A DNA stretch of 37,319 nucleotides, from NCBI GenBank assembly GCA_022826245.1, contig JAJDVG010000060.1, positions 1 to 37,319 of the forward strand. Direction: 5' to 3'. A program made the position numbers and the translations under genes. The notes beneath the pieces are model-generated. The model was given only the letters and a program-made list of their open reading frames with translations. It did not search any database and was not told the DNA's origin. Of this stretch, positions 25,932-34,829 are shown piece after piece (position 1 is the stretch's first letter; each line of letters starts with the position of its first letter). This DNA comes from Gammaproteobacteria bacterium. GTDB taxonomy: Bacteria > Pseudomonadota > Gammaproteobacteria > Steroidobacterales > Rariloculaceae.

Positions 25932-27620
25932 CTAGACGTCGGTTACCGCGCCGTACGACGCGGAGCTCACGAGTCGCGCGTACTTCGCGAGCAGCCCCCG
26001 CTCGGCCCTCGCCGGCGGCCGTGTCCAGTTCCTCAGGCGCCGATCGATTTCATCCTGCGGCACGAGCAGATCGATGCTTCGCGACCCGGCATCGACAACG
26101 ATCCGGTCGCCGTCCTCGACGATGGCTATGGGACCGCCGACCGCCGCTTCGGGGGTGATGTGACCGACCACGAAGCCGTGGCTGCCGCCGGAGAACCTTC
26201 CGTCGGTAAGCAGTGCAACCGAATCGCCCAGGCCTCGCCCGATAATGGCGCCGGTCGGGCTCAGCATCTCGCGCATTCCCGGCCCGCCTTTCGGCCCTTC
26301 ATAGCGGATCAGCACGACATCGCCTGCAGTCACGATGCCGTCCAGAATCGCGCGCAGCCCTTCCTCTTCGGAATGAAACACGCGTGCCGCGCCTTCGAAA
26401 CGCGTGCCCTCCCGGCCCGAAATCTTCGCGACGGCACCCTCCGGCGCAAGATTGCCGTAGAGCACCGCCAGATGGCTGTCGGCCTTGAGCGGATCGTCGA
26501 GGTCGCGCACGATTTCCTGATCGCCCGGATACGGGCGCACGGACGCAAGGTTCTCGGCGAGCGTCCTGCCGGTGACGGTCAGGCAATCGCCGTGCAGCAG
26601 GCCGGCATCGAGCAGCGTCTTCATGAGCGGCTGGATGCCGCCGATGCGAATGAGTTCCGACATCATGTGGCGGCCGCTGGGCCTGAGATCGGCGAGCACC
26701 GGCACACGCGCGCCGACGCGCGTGAAATCGTCGAGCTCGAGATCGACCCGCGCGTCGTGCGCGACGGCAAGCAGGTGCAATACCGCGTTGGTCGAACCGC
26801 CGAGCGCGATGACCGTCGCGATCGCGTTCTCGAACGCTTCCTTGGAGAGGATGTCTGACGGGGTGATGCCCGCCTCGATCAAGCGGACGACGGCCTCGCC
26901 GGCTCGGCGGCTGTCGTCGCGCTTCGCGGGCGACACGGCTTCCTGGGCGGAACTGTTGCCGAGACTCAGACCGAGGGCTTCGAGCGCCGACGCCATCGTA
27001 TTGGCCGTGTACATGCCGGCGCAGGAGCCCGGGCCCGGTATCGCGGTCCGTTCGACGTCCGTGAGACCTTCGTCGCCGAGCGTGCCCGCGGCATGACGGC
27101 CGACGGCCTCGAACACGGTCACCACATCGCTGTTGCCGGGTCCAGGCTGGATCGTACCGCCGTAGACGAACACGGACGGCCGGTTCAGGCGTGCCATCGC
27201 CATCGCGCAACCCGGCATGTTCTTGTCGCAGCCGCCGATCGTGACGAAACCGTCGAAGCCTTCCGCGGCGACGACCGCTTCAATCGAATCGGCGATGACC
27301 TCACGGGACACCAGCGAATACCGCATGCCGGCAGTACCCATGGAAATGCCGTCCGACACCGTGATCGTGTTGAACAGCAGGCTCTTGCCGCCGGCCGTGT
27401 CGGCTCCTTGCGCCGCTTCACGCGCCAGTTCGTCGATGTGCATATTGCACGGCGTGACCATGCTCCAGGTCGACGCGATCCCGACCTGGGGCTTCGTGAA
27501 GTCATCGTCCGTGAAACCGACCGCCCTGAGCATCGCCCGGCTCGGCGCCTGCTCGACGCCGTCGACGACGACCCTGGAGTAGCGCCTGGGGTCCGGTCCG
27601 TTCTCGCTTCGACTGCTCAT
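25932..27620 (-). CDS. ilvD: Dihydroxy-acid dehydratase
   Basis: A 562-residue iron-sulfur dehydratase that makes the 2-oxo acids of valine and isoleucine, the step after IlvC. The iron-sulfur cysteines appear in [20 protein letters not shown] and [33 protein letters not shown] and the C-terminal [19 protein letters not shown] are also standard. It is separated from ilvC and ilvE by about 16 kb and on the other strand, so branched-chain genes are split into at least two units here. The ATG is preceded by a 197-base gap to tRNA-Pro; I found no convincing -10/-35 pair there. Confidence 0.95.
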   Translation of the reverse strand: MSSRSENGPDPRRYSRVVVDGVEQAPSRAMLRAVGFTDDDFTKPQVGIASTWSMVTPCNMHIDELAREAAQGADTAGGKSLLFNTITVSDGISMGTAGMRYSLVSREVIADSIEAVVAAEGFDGFVTIGGCDKNMPGCAMAMARLNRPSVFVYGGTIQPGPGNSDVVTVFEAVGRHAAGTLGDEGLTDVERTAIPGPGSCAGMYTANTMASALEALGLSLGNSSAQEAVSPAKRDDSRRAGEAVVRLIEAGITPSDILSKEAFENAIATVIALGGSTNAVLHLLAVAHDARVDLELDDFTRVGARVPVLADLRPSGRHMMSELIRIGGIQPLMKTLLDAGLLHGDCLTVTGRTLAENLASVRPYPGDQEIVRDLDDPLKADSHLAVLYGNLAPEGAVAKISGREGTRFEGAARVFHSEEEGLRAILDGIVTAGDVVLIRYEGPKGGPGMREMLSPTGAIIGRGLGDSVALLTDGRFSGGSHGFVVGHITPEAAVGGPIAIVEDGDRIVVDAGSRSIDLLVPQDEIDRRLRNWTRPPARAERGLLAKYARLVSSASYGAVTDV

Positions 27621-27817
27621 GGTGCTGCTCGTGAGTGGGCTGTCCCGCTATCGATCGGTGTCCCGATGCGTTCCGTCCACAACGAATGCCATCCGGTTTG
27701 CGGCCGGACGCCGGGACGCGCAGCGATTATCCCGATGCGAACTGAGCCCGGCAACCGCGCTGCGTGAATGCGCGCGACGGCTCGCGGGGCCCGGTCCGCG
27801 CGGGAGCCGGATCGTGG

Positions 27818-27894
27818 TGGTCGGGGCGACTGGATTTGAACCAGCGACCTCTTGCGCCCCATGCAAGTGCGCTACCAGACTGCGCCACACCCCG
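27818..27894 (-). tRNA. tRNA-Pro (anticodon GGG)
   Basis: A 77-base cloverleaf on the minus strand with CCA encoded. The acceptor stem CGGGGTG pairs with CGCCCCG. The D-arm includes GCGCAGTCTGGTAGCGC. The anticodon stem CTTGC/GCAAG encloses the loop ATGGGGC, giving anticodon GGG (reads CCC and CCU). The T-arm reads CTGGTTCAAATCCAG. It resembles E. coli proL. It sits between merR and ilvD on the same strand. Confidence 0.95.
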
Positions 27895-27935
27895 ACGTGG
27901 CGGATAGTTTAGCGGAAAAGGCGTTTGCCGAGGGC

Positions 27936-27952
27936 GCGGCGATCAGCGCCGC
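27936..27952 (-). terminator. Weak terminator-like hairpin at the end of merR
   Basis: GCGGCG and CGCCGC form a 6-bp stem with a 5-base loop that spans the merR stop codon. On the minus strand a CCTTTTCC run follows about 14 bases later (27914-27921). The spacing is long for an intrinsic terminator, but it is at the expected end of the infC-to-merR operon. Confidence 0.3.
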
Positions 27953-28299
27953 AGGATCTTGAGGACGTCTTCGAGTTCGGTGCGGATCTGCCGGATGATC
28001 TGCTGGCTTTGATTGAGATCCGTGCGCGCTTCGCCGCCCGCCAGGCGCTGCCGGGCGCCGCCGATCGTGAACCCTTCCTCGTAGAGGAGGCTTCTGATCT
28101 GCCGGATGACGAGGATGTCCTGCGGCCGGTAGTAGCGGCGATTACCCCGGCGCTTGACCGGGTTGATCTGCGGAAACTCCTGCCCCCAGTAGCGAAGCAC
28201 ATGCGGTTTCACGCCGCACAGGGCGCTCACTTCGCCGATGGTGAAGTAACGCTTGCCAGGTATCGGTGGCAGCTTGCTGTTATTCCCCGGTTCCAGCAT
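27943..28299 (-). CDS. MerR-family transcriptional regulator
   Basis: A 118-residue regulator with an N-terminal winged helix-turn-helix (about residues 16-85): [20 protein letters not shown], the wing [13 protein letters not shown], then a helix with [16 protein letters not shown] and a C-terminal coiled-coil dimerisation stretch. It has no C-terminal cysteine metal-binding site, so it is not a metal or oxidant sensor of the classic type. A small MerR gene directly after ihfA is a conserved gammaproteobacterial arrangement of unknown function. ATG at 28299 ([19 protein letters not shown]) is chosen; the frame continues upstream antisense-like through ihfA. It overlaps ihfA by 20 bases. Confidence 0.88.
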   Translation of the reverse strand: MLEPGNNSKLPPIPGKRYFTIGEVSALCGVKPHVLRYWGQEFPQINPVKRRGNRRYYRPQDILVIRQIRSLLYEEGFTIGGARQRLAGGEARTDLNQSQQIIRQIRTELEDVLKILRR

Positions 28300-28579
28300 A
28301 GGTTTCCACACGTGCCTTGAGTTTCTGGCCCGGCCGAAACGTGACGACGCGGCGCGCGCTGATCGGGATTTCCTCGCCGGTCTTGGGATTTCTTCCCGGC
28401 CGCTGATTCTTGTCCCTGAGGTCGAAGTTACCGAACCCGGAGAGTTTGACCTGCTCGCCCGAAGCAAGCGCCGTACGCAGATCTTCAAAGAAAGAGTCGA
28501 CGAGTTCCCGAGCTTCGCGCTTGTTCAGGCCGAGTTCGTTGAACAGCGATTCGGCCATGTGTGCCTTGGTAAGTGTCAC
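28280..28579 (-). CDS. ihfA: Integration host factor subunit alpha
   Basis: A 99-residue DNA-bending protein of the HU/IHF family, the alpha partner of Ihf[38 protein letters not shown] and the DNA-contacting arm [18 protein letters not shown] are nearly identical to E. coli IhfA. It starts at GTG (GTGA), overlapping the pheT stop by 4 bases. As in E. coli, it follows pheT and is part of the translation operon. Confidence 0.97.
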   Translation of the reverse strand: MTLTKAHMAESLFNELGLNKREARELVDSFFEDLRTALASGEQVKLSGFGNFDLRDKNQRPGRNPKTGEEIPISARRVVTFRPGQKLKARVETYAGTGE

Positions 28580-30972
28580 GATCCGGAGTCTGCCCGTTCA
28601 GTTCTGATCTGTGCCCCGAACTCCTTCTCAAGACATTGCGCGACGGACTGAAGCGTCGCGTCTGCATCCCCGACTGCGAGAGTGCGCGATTGGGACTGCA
28701 AAATCAAGCCCAGCGCGACGCTCTTGCGGCCCGTTCCGATGCGCTCGTCGCGGTAAAGATCGAACACCGCAACCGATTCGAGGCTCTCGCCTGCAGCGCT
28801 GCGCGCGGCGTTCACGAGCGATTGAACGGTGACGTTTTCGGGGACGATGACGGCGATGTCCCTGCGCACCGACGGAAATTTCGAAACGCGACTTGCAGCC
28901 GGCACAGCGGCGTCGAGCACGGCGTCAAGTTCGAGCGAAAACAGGATTGGCGTGCGCTTCAGATCGAAATGCCGCAGCAGCCGCGGATGCAGGCTGCCGA
29001 GCCAGCCGGCGGTCTCGTTTCCGGCAACGATTCGGGCCGTCTGGCCGGGATGCAGCGCCGCATGCGCGCCCGCCTCGAAACGGACTTCGGCTGCGCGGCG
29101 CGTGAGTTCGAGTACGGCTTCGATGTCCGCCTTGATGTCGAAGAAATCCACGTCGCGTGCGTCCAGGTCCCAGTGCTCGGGCCATTGACGGCCGATCGCA
29201 AGGCCTGCCAGAACGGCGGTTTCGCTGATGTTGTCCGGCTCGTCCGCGAACTCGGCGCCGATCTCGAAGATGCGCAAGCCGGGCTGCTGACGGGCCATGT
29301 TGCGGCGCGCCGCGTCGAGCAGGCTCGGCCACAGCGTGCTGCGCATTACCTTCATGTCGATCGAGAGCGGATTGGCGAGGCGGACGGCGACCGCATCCGC
29401 ATCGATCGCGCGGTTCGCCCGTTCGTCGATGAACGCGTACGTCACGACTTCGGCATAGCCCCGCGCAACGAGAAGATCCGAGACGGCATCGTCGCCTACG
29501 CGTTGCTCCGTCGCGGTTCCCAACTGGATCGAACTGGCGCCCGGCGTCACCGGGACGTTGTCGTAGCCGACCATCCGTCCGACTTCTTCGACGAGATCTT
29601 CCTCGATCGCGATGTCGAAACGAAACGACGGCGGCACGACCGACCAGCCATCGTCTCCCGGCTGAATCTGCATCCCGAGACGCCTCAACTGCGCTTCGAC
29701 CTCCCCGGCCTGCAGACGCATGCCGAGCAGGGTCTCAAGCCGGCTCAGTCGCAGCCTGACCGGTTCGGCTCCCGGCAGGTGGGCCGGCGATTCGGCGACC
29801 TGAACGGGACCGGCGTCGCCGCCGGCGATCACCTGGAGCAGTTCGGTCGCGCGTTCGATCGCAGGTACGGGGCCGGCAGGGTCGACACCGCGTTCGAAAC
29901 GCATCGAGGCGTCGGTCTGGAGTCCATACCGGCGCGCCCGGCCGAGGATCGCCTCGGGCGTGAAGTGCGCCGACTCCAGGAACACGTGCTGCGTCGCCGC
30001 ATCGACGGCGGTGCCTGCTCCTCCCATGATCCCGGCGAGTCCGATTGCTCCGGATTCGTCGGCGATGACCAGTGCATCGTCGTCGAGCACGATCTGCGTG
30101 CCGTCAAGGAGTGTCAGTCGTTCGTCCTGCCCGGCCGAGCGGACGATGATTCTGCCCGTGAGCCGGTCCAGCGAGTACGCGTGCAGCGGTTGCCCGAGTT
30201 CGAGCATGACGTAGTTGGTGACATCGACCACCGGGTGGATCGGACGCAGTCCGACGCGCCTGAGCCGCTCGCACAACCAGTCCGGTGAGCGCGCTCCCGC
30301 CCGCAGGTTTCGGATCACGCGGCCCGCGAAGCGCGGGCAAGCGTGGGCATTTTCGAGTTCCACCTCGAAGGTGTCTTCGATCGCGGCCGGGACTGTTGGC
30401 AGGTCCGGCCCGGACAGCTCGCGACCGCCCGAGGCCGCGACTTCGCGGGCAATGCCGATGACACTGAAGCAGTCGCCGCGGTTCGGCGTGAGGTCGATGT
30501 CGAGCACGGAGTCGTCGAGTTCGAGCCAGTCGACAAGCGGCGTTCCAGGCGGAGCCTGCCCGTCGAGAATCAGCAGGCCGCTCGCGTCGTCGGACAATTC
30601 AAGCTCCCGCGGCGAGCACAGCATGCCGTTGGAGATCACGCCGCGAAATTCAGTCGCCTCGATCAATCGGCCGCCCGGCAGGCGCGCGCCGACCGGTGCG
30701 AACGGAACCGCAAGCCCCGCCGCGGCGTTCGGCGCGCCGCACACGACCTCGTGACGGGCTTCGCCGTCGTCGACGATACACAGCGACAGGCGGTCCGCAT
30801 TCGGATGCGGCGTGAGTTCCGCGATACGGGCCACGACCACGCCGTCAAGCGGTGGCGCGGCCGGTAGCACGGCATCGACCTCGAGGCCCGCGGTCGTCAG
30901 CTCGTCGGCAAGCGCATCCGCGTCGACTTCGATGTCGACCCAATCCCGCAGCCACTGGATATTGATTTTCAA
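28576..30972 (-). CDS. pheT: Phenylalanyl-tRNA synthetase beta subunit
   Basis: A 798-residue subunit. It begins [17 protein letters not shown] and contains the EMAP-like tRNA-binding domain (about 40-150), B3/B4 editing region (about 210-370), B5 domain (about 400-470, including [20 protein letters not shown]), core domain and C-terminal anticodon-binding FDX-ACB domain (about 700-793, [16 protein letters not shown]). With PheS it forms the alpha2beta2 synthetase that charges tRNA-Phe. The start codon is TTG, 10 bases after pheS, preceded by TGAGGA. Confidence 0.96.
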   Translation of the reverse strand: MKINIQWLRDWVDIEVDADALADELTTAGLEVDAVLPAAPPLDGVVVARIAELTPHPNADRLSLCIVDDGEARHEVVCGAPNAAAGLAVPFAPVGARLPGGRLIEATEFRGVISNGMLCSPRELELSDDASGLLILDGQAPPGTPLVDWLELDDSVLDIDLTPNRGDCFSVIGIAREVAASGGRELSGPDLPTVPAAIEDTFEVELENAHACPRFAGRVIRNLRAGARSPDWLCERLRRVGLRPIHPVVDVTNYVMLELGQPLHAYSLDRLTGRIIVRSAGQDERLTLLDGTQIVLDDDALVIADESGAIGLAGIMGGAGTAVDAATQHVFLESAHFTPEAILGRARRYGLQTDASMRFERGVDPAGPVPAIERATELLQVIAGGDAGPVQVAESPAHLPGAEPVRLRLSRLETLLGMRLQAGEVEAQLRRLGMQIQPGDDGWSVVPPSFRFDIAIEEDLVEEVGRMVGYDNVPVTPGASSIQLGTATEQRVGDDAVSDLLVARGYAEVVTYAFIDERANRAIDADAVAVRLANPLSIDMKVMRSTLWPSLLDAARRNMARQQPGLRIFEIGAEFADEPDNISETAVLAGLAIGRQWPEHWDLDARDVDFFDIKADIEAVLELTRRAAEVRFEAGAHAALHPGQTARIVAGNETAGWLGSLHPRLLRHFDLKRTPILFSLELDAVLDAAVPAASRVSKFPSVRRDIAVIVPENVTVQSLVNAARSAAGESLESVAVFDLYRDERIGTGRKSVALGLILQSQSRTLAVGDADATLQSVAQCLEKEFGAQIRTERADSGS

Positions 30973-30982
30973 CGCGGCGTCC

Positions 30983-31966
30983 TCAGGCGAACTGACGCAG
31001 GAACCTGATGTCGTTCTCGAAGAACGAGCGCATGTCGGTCACCCCGTAGCGCAGCATCGCAAGCCGCTCCACGCCCATGCCGAACGCATAACCGCTGTAC
31101 TGCTCGGGGTCGATGCCGCAGTTGCGCAAGACGTTCGGATGCACCATTCCGCAGCCCAGGATCTCTAGCCAGCCGCCCGAATCCGACTGGATGTCGACTT
31201 CCGCCGACGGTTCCGTGAACGGGAAGTACGACGGCCGAAATCGCAGGCTCACGTCACGCTCGAAAAAGTTGGACACGAACTCGTACAGCACCGACTTGAG
31301 GTTCGCGAAACTGATGCCGCGGTCGACGGCCAGGCCTTCGACTTGCGTGAACATCGGCGTATGGGTGATATCGGAATCGCAGCGGTAGACGCGCCCGGGC
31401 GCGATCAATCGAATCGGTGCGCCGAGTTTCTGCATGGCGCGAATCTGCACGGGCGAGGTGTGCGTTCTGAGCAGCGGTCCCGACTCGAGATAGAAGGTAT
31501 CGTGCATGGCGCGCGCCGGATGATTCTCCGGGATGTTGAGCGCCGTGAAATTGTGGAAGTCGTCTTCGACCTCGGGACCGGTGTGAACATCGAACCCGGC
31601 CCGTCCGAGGATATCGACCATCCTGCGCAGCGTGCGTGTGATGGGATGCAACTGCCCGGGCGGACGGCCGCGGCCGGCGAGCGTCACGTCGATCGCCTGC
31701 TCCGCCAGCTCCGATTCTATCCGCGCCGCATCGAGCGCGGCGCGCCTGACTTCAATGGCTTTGGTGAGCGCCTGCTTGGCCGCGTTGATCGCCTGACCCG
31801 CCGTGGGCCGCTCATCGGCCGGCAGTGCGCCGAGTTCGCGCAGCCGCACGGTCAGCGCGCCCTTCCGGCCCAGATAGGTCACCCGAATCCGGTCGAGTTG
31901 CTCCAGGTCTTGTGCCGAGTCGACTGCGGCTTCAGCCTGCTCGAGCAGTCCAGCGATACTGCTCAC
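30983..31966 (-). CDS. pheS: Phenylalanyl-tRNA synthetase alpha subunit
   Basis: A 327-residue class II synthetase catalytic subunit. An N-terminal coiled-coil arm (1-85) is followed by the catalytic core: [19 protein letters not shown], motif 2 region [23 protein letters not shown], and motif 3 [19 protein letters not shown]. The frame is open to a GTG at 32020. I chose the GTG at 31966 because it gives [20 protein letters not shown] aligned with E. coli PheS and the same 327-residue length, with GAGG upstream. The leader from rplT (about 132 bases) carries part of a long inverted repeat, but I see no Phe-rich leader peptide such as pheM. Confidence 0.95.
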   Translation of the reverse strand: MSSIAGLLEQAEAAVDSAQDLEQLDRIRVTYLGRKGALTVRLRELGALPADERPTAGQAINAAKQALTKAIEVRRAALDAARIESELAEQAIDVTLAGRGRPPGQLHPITRTLRRMVDILGRAGFDVHTGPEVEDDFHNFTALNIPENHPARAMHDTFYLESGPLLRTHTSPVQIRAMQKLGAPIRLIAPGRVYRCDSDITHTPMFTQVEGLAVDRGISFANLKSVLYEFVSNFFERDVSLRFRPSYFPFTEPSAEVDIQSDSGGWLEILGCGMVHPNVLRNCGIDPEQYSGYAFGMGVERLAMLRYGVTDMRSFFENDIRFLRQFA

Positions 31967-32054
31967 TGCGGTTGCCTCGTGCCTGTCGGAGTTCAGGACT
32001 TTGCAAGGAGCCTGTGCCACAGGAATTCACGGCTGCAAATTCGCTCTCATCCGC

Positions 32055-32118
32055 CCCGACAAGCGATCCATTTCGTCGAATATGGCTCGATATTTTCCTC
32101 AATCGATCGCTTGTCGGG
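32055..32118. repeat. 14-bp inverted repeat spanning the rplT stop codon
   Basis: CCCGACAAGCGATC (32055-32068) is the exact reverse complement of 32105-32118, with a 36-base loop (32069-32104) that contains the rplT stop (32099-32101). In the minus-strand transcript this forms a long stem at the rplT/pheS junction. No T-run follows, so it looks like a processing, stability or regulatory hairpin rather than a terminator. The last codons of rplT are encoded by one arm. Confidence 0.8.
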
Positions 32119-32518
32119 ACGGCGATATCGAATTTTCGCTGTCGCGACTTCCTGCGGCGCAGGCTCCCAGCGCCTCTCTGGCTGCGTCGGCGAGCGCCGC
32201 GAACGCCGCATCGTCGTGCACGGCGAGATCCGCAAGCACCTTGCGGTCCACCTCGATTTCGGCGCGCTTCAGACCGTTGACGAGACGGCTGTAGGAGAGG
32301 CCGTGCAGCCGGGCCGCCGCATTGATGCGGGTAATCCAGAGGCCGCGAAACTGGCGCTTTCTCTGCCGCCGGTCGCGGTACGCATACTGGCCGGCCTTTA
32401 TGACGGCCTGCTTGGCGACCTTGTAGGTCTTGCGGCGCGCCCCGTAATAGCCTTTGGCCTTGCCCAGCACCTTCTTGTGGCGGGCCTTGGCCGTCACGCC
32501 ACGTTTGACTCTAGCCAT
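32099..32518 (-). CDS. rplT: 50S ribosomal protein L20, C-terminally extended
   Basis: A 139-residue L20. Residues 1 to about 117 are typical ([60 protein letters not shown]). L20 normally stops near residue 118; here about 20 extra residues follow ([20 protein letters not shown]...), with no resemblance to the family. The final part is encoded by one arm of the inverted repeat at 32055-32118. The extension is probably read-through into a palindromic element after loss of the original stop. L20 is also a known translational repressor of its own operon in E. coli. Confidence 0.96.
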   Translation of the reverse strand: MARVKRGVTAKARHKKVLGKAKGYYGARRKTYKVAKQAVIKAGQYAYRDRRQRKRQFRGLWITRINAAARLHGLSYSRLVNGLKRAEIEVDRKVLADLAVHDDAAFAALADAAREALGACAAGSRDSENSISPSRQAID

Positions 32519-32528
32519 TTACGCAACC

Positions 32529-32726
32529 TCAGCTATACGGCAAAAGCTTGCGGACCGCCTTGACATCGGCATCGGCGATGGCTTCGGTCGTGCCGAGCTG
32601 CCGCTTCCGCTTCGAACTCTTCTTGGTCAGTATGTGCGACATGTGCGACTGCCTGCGCTTGTAGCCGCCCTTGGCCCGTGCGCGGAAGCGTTTCGCCGCG
32701 CCGCGGTTCGTTTTCAGTTTCGGCAT
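32529..32726 (-). CDS. rpmI: 50S ribosomal protein L35
   Basis: A 65-residue basic ribosomal protein, [20 protein letters not shown] at the N-terminus and [15 protein letters not shown] in the middle, of standard length and starting at ATG. It lies 10 bases upstream of rplT and 36 bases downstream of infC, the conserved operon order. Confidence 0.97.
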   Translation of the reverse strand: MPKLKTNRGAAKRFRARAKGGYKRRQSHMSHILTKKSSKRKRQLGTTEAIADADVKAVRKLLPYS

Positions 32727-32762
32727 CTTCGTCTCCTCCGCAGCGTTGCCGGTGTCCGGCCG

Positions 32763-33281
32763 CTAGCGCTTGCGCGGCGTCAGCACCATGACCATCTGCC
32801 GGCCTTCGAGCTGCGGGTATTGCTCGACCGTACCGTACTCGTCGAGATCCGACTCGACACGCTTCAACAACTCCCTGCCCAGCTCCTGATGCGCCATCTC
32901 CCGACCGCGGAAGCGCAGGGTCACCTTGGTCTTGTCGCCCTGCTTCAGAAAACGGATCAGGTTGCGCAGCTTGACCTGGTAGTCGCTCTCCTCCGTGCCG
33001 GGACGGAACTTGATCTCCTTGACGTGGATCTGCTTCTGCTTCCGGCGTGCCGACTGAGCCTTCTTGTTCTGCTCGAACACGAACTTCCCATAGTCCATGA
33101 TTCGGCAGACCGGCGGGTCCGAATTCGGTGCGACCTCCACGAGGTCGAGCCCTTCGTTGCCGGCAGCCTCCAATGCCTCTTCTATCGGCAAAATGCCGAT
33201 CTGCTCGCCGTTGAGGGCTATGACCCTGACTTGCAGCGCAATGATCTCGTCATTGCGTCTTACGCGCTTGGATCGAACGAT
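32763..33281 (-). CDS. infC: Translation initiation factor IF-3 (AUC start)
   Basis: A 172-residue IF-3. The N-terminal domain ([39 protein letters not shown]) and C-terminal domain ([36 protein letters not shown]) are complete. An ATG-initiated frame would begin at 33191 and lose the first 30 residues. Extending upstream, the conserved sequence runs to an ATC at 33281, exactly 6 bases after AAGGAG. IF-3 mRNAs characteristically start at AUU, AUC or AUA, which lets IF-3 repress its own synthesis. So AUC is chosen. thrS, which precedes infC in E. coli, is not here; a PQQ-dehydrogenase gene is instead. Confidence 0.95.
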   Translation of the reverse strand: MVRSKRVRRNDEIIALQVRVIALNGEQIGILPIEEALEAAGNEGLDLVEVAPNSDPPVCRIMDYGKFVFEQNKKAQSARRKQKQIHVKEIKFRPGTEESDYQVKLRNLIRFLKQGDKTKVTLRFRGREMAHQELGRELLKRVESDLDEYGTVEQYPQLEGRQMVMVLTPRKR

Positions 33282-33287
33282 TCTGCA

Positions 33288-33293
33288 CTCCTT
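33288..33293 (-). promoter_or_regulatory. Shine-Dalgarno site of infC, fixing the AUC start
   Basis: AAGGAG on the minus strand lies 6 bases before the ATC at 33281-33279. It identifies a non-AUG start for IF-3, expected from the family's autoregulation. Confidence 0.75.
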
Positions 33294-33420
33294 GAAAGCT
33301 GACCTGACAAATACTTAGGCCGTGGTTCGCAGGCTTGAAGCAGAGGCGTCGCTTCGTTACCGGCTCACCAACGGCCGTTGAAATCGGCGCCCGCACATCG
33401 ACGGGCGTGACCGAGCGGGA

Positions 33421-33449
33421 ATTGTACGTCCGCGAGAATACCGTTACAA
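33421..33449 (-). promoter_or_regulatory. Probable promoter of the infC operon
   Basis: On the minus strand TTGTAA (-35, 33444-33449) and TACAAT (-10, 33421-33426) are 17 bases apart. Predicted start is near 33414, giving a leader of about 130 bases before infC. It would serve infC, rpmI, rplT, pheST, ihfA and merR. Confidence 0.55.
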
Positions 33450-33487
33450 GAGCAGTTTCGTCGCATAAGTACCTGTTATTTCGGTAA

Positions 33488-34714
33488 TCACTCCTCTTCG
33501 GTCGGCTCCAGTCGGACGATCGCGGTCGGCTGGCCGAATATGTTGTCGGTCGCGATGTAGACGAGCCCGTCCGGCCCCACGCGCACGTCCCGGATGCGGT
33601 AGTCGCCGAGCAACAGCGGTTCGCGGTTGACTACGGTCTGCCCGTTCAGGGAGATCCGTACCAGCCGCTGATAATTGCCGGAAAGACCGCCCATGAACGC
33701 GTTGCCGCGCCAGTTCGGAAACGCATCGCCTTCGTAGAAGGCAAGCCCGGATATGCCGATCGAGGGCACCCAGAACGCTGCCGGCTGCTCCATGCCCTCG
33801 CGGCCGCGCGATGCGTGGATCTCGGTACCGCTGACGTAGTTCGCTCCATAGCCGATCACGGGCCAACCGTAATTGGCGCCCTGACGTATGTAGTTGAGTT
33901 CGTCGCCGCCCTGGGGCCCGTGTTCGTTCGACCACAGGTCGCCGGTCTCGGGGTGGAAAGCAAGCCCCTGCTGGTTGCGGTGTCCGTAACTCCAGATCTC
34001 GGGCCTGACGCCCTCCTGGCCAACGAAGGGATTGTCATCGGGAACGCTGCCGTCGTCGTTGAGGCGCACGATCGTGCCCTGGTGATTGGAATTGTCCTGG
34101 GACGGGTGGCCTTCGAGGTCCGGGTCCATGCCCTCCATCGACAGCCCGGCCATGCGGTCGCCGACCGACATGAACAGGTAACCGTCGTCATCGAACGCGA
34201 TCCGGGCGCCGAAATGCCCTCCGGTGCCGGCCCAGGCGTCCGCTTCGAAGATCTCCTCCACGTCGGTCAGACGATCGTCCTCGAAGCGCGCGCGGCTCAG
34301 CCCCGTCGTTCCGTTGCTACCGTCCTCATCGGGCTTCGAATAGCTCAGGTAGACGATCCGGTTGGACTCGAAGTCCGGGTGCAGCACCACATCCTGCAGG
34401 CCGCCCTGACTCTGGGCACGCACCGCCGGGACTCCCGGAACCGGATCGGGGAGCAGTTCGCCATCGCGGACGATTCTGAGTTGTCCGCCCCGCTCCGTGA
34501 CGAGCATGTCGCCGTTCGGCAGAAACGCCATGCTCCAGGGATTTCTGAGACCTTCGACGAACGTTACCGCCTCGAAGGTATGGCCCGGCGGACCGGGTGG
34601 TTGCGCCTGCGCCGCGGCGCCGAGAACGAGGATCGCCGGCGCAAGCAGCGCCGTGAGGCGGCCGATCGACCGAAGACGAGTCGGTTCGCTGGAACCTGCG
34701 GTTGAGGAGTTCAT
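33488..34714 (-). CDS. Secreted PQQ-dependent sugar dehydrogenase (soluble aldose dehydrogenase type)
   Basis: A 408-residue beta-propeller enzyme. A signal sequence (LTALLAPAILVLGAAAQAQ, cut near residue 38) sends it to the periplasm. It matches the YliI/Asd and soluble glucose dehydrogenase family: GLRNPWSMAFLPNGDMLVTE, GGLQDVVLHPDF, the His of GTGGHFGARIAFDDDGYLF, YGHRNQQGLAF, NEHGPQGGDELNYI and GANYGWPVIGYG. These positions bind PQQ, calcium and the sugar in characterised members. It should oxidise aldoses at C1, though the electron acceptor is unknown. The gene stands 206 bases from infC and 115 bases downstream of the FG-GAP gene; TAGAAT (34754-34759) may be its -10. Confidence 0.9.
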   Translation of the reverse strand: MNSSTAGSSEPTRLRSIGRLTALLAPAILVLGAAAQAQPPGPPGHTFEAVTFVEGLRNPWSMAFLPNGDMLVTERGGQLRIVRDGELLPDPVPGVPAVRAQSQGGLQDVVLHPDFESNRIVYLSYSKPDEDGSNGTTGLSRARFEDDRLTDVEEIFEADAWAGTGGHFGARIAFDDDGYLFMSVGDRMAGLSMEGMDPDLEGHPSQDNSNHQGTIVRLNDDGSVPDDNPFVGQEGVRPEIWSYGHRNQQGLAFHPETGDLWSNEHGPQGGDELNYIRQGANYGWPVIGYGANYVSGTEIHASRGREGMEQPAAFWVPSIGISGLAFYEGDAFPNWRGNAFMGGLSGNYQRLVRISLNGQTVVNREPLLLGDYRIRDVRVGPDGLVYIATDNIFGQPTAIVRLEPTEEE

Positions 34715-34829
34715 GGTTGCCTACCCTGTCGAGCCAGTGATCGTCAGACGCGTATTCTACTACCACGCGTGTCCGTACACGGACGATCGAGCCGGTGTCC
34801 GGCCTGGCGCGAAGGCGCACGCGAAGCCT

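Noticed and set aside
27778..27809. GC-rich hairpin just after tRNA-Pro as terminator
   Set aside because: CGGCTC/GAGCCG arms are plausible but there is no T-run and the strong GC content makes such stems common here.
28573..30288. 571-codon plus-strand frame
   Set aside because: Mirror of pheT on the opposite strand; pheT has full domain support.
31967..32020. Upstream GTG start of pheS
   Set aside because: Adds 18 residues without family similarity; the downstream GTG gives the E. coli-like N-terminus and length.
31967..32098. phe leader peptide and attenuator upstream of pheS
   Set aside because: No Phe-rich short frame and no T-run after the hairpin; a 14-codon frame here has no Phe.
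33191..33281. ATA/ATG-only annotation of infC from 33191
   Set aside because: It would delete the conserved first 30 residues; the AUC start with AAGGAG fits IF-3 practice.
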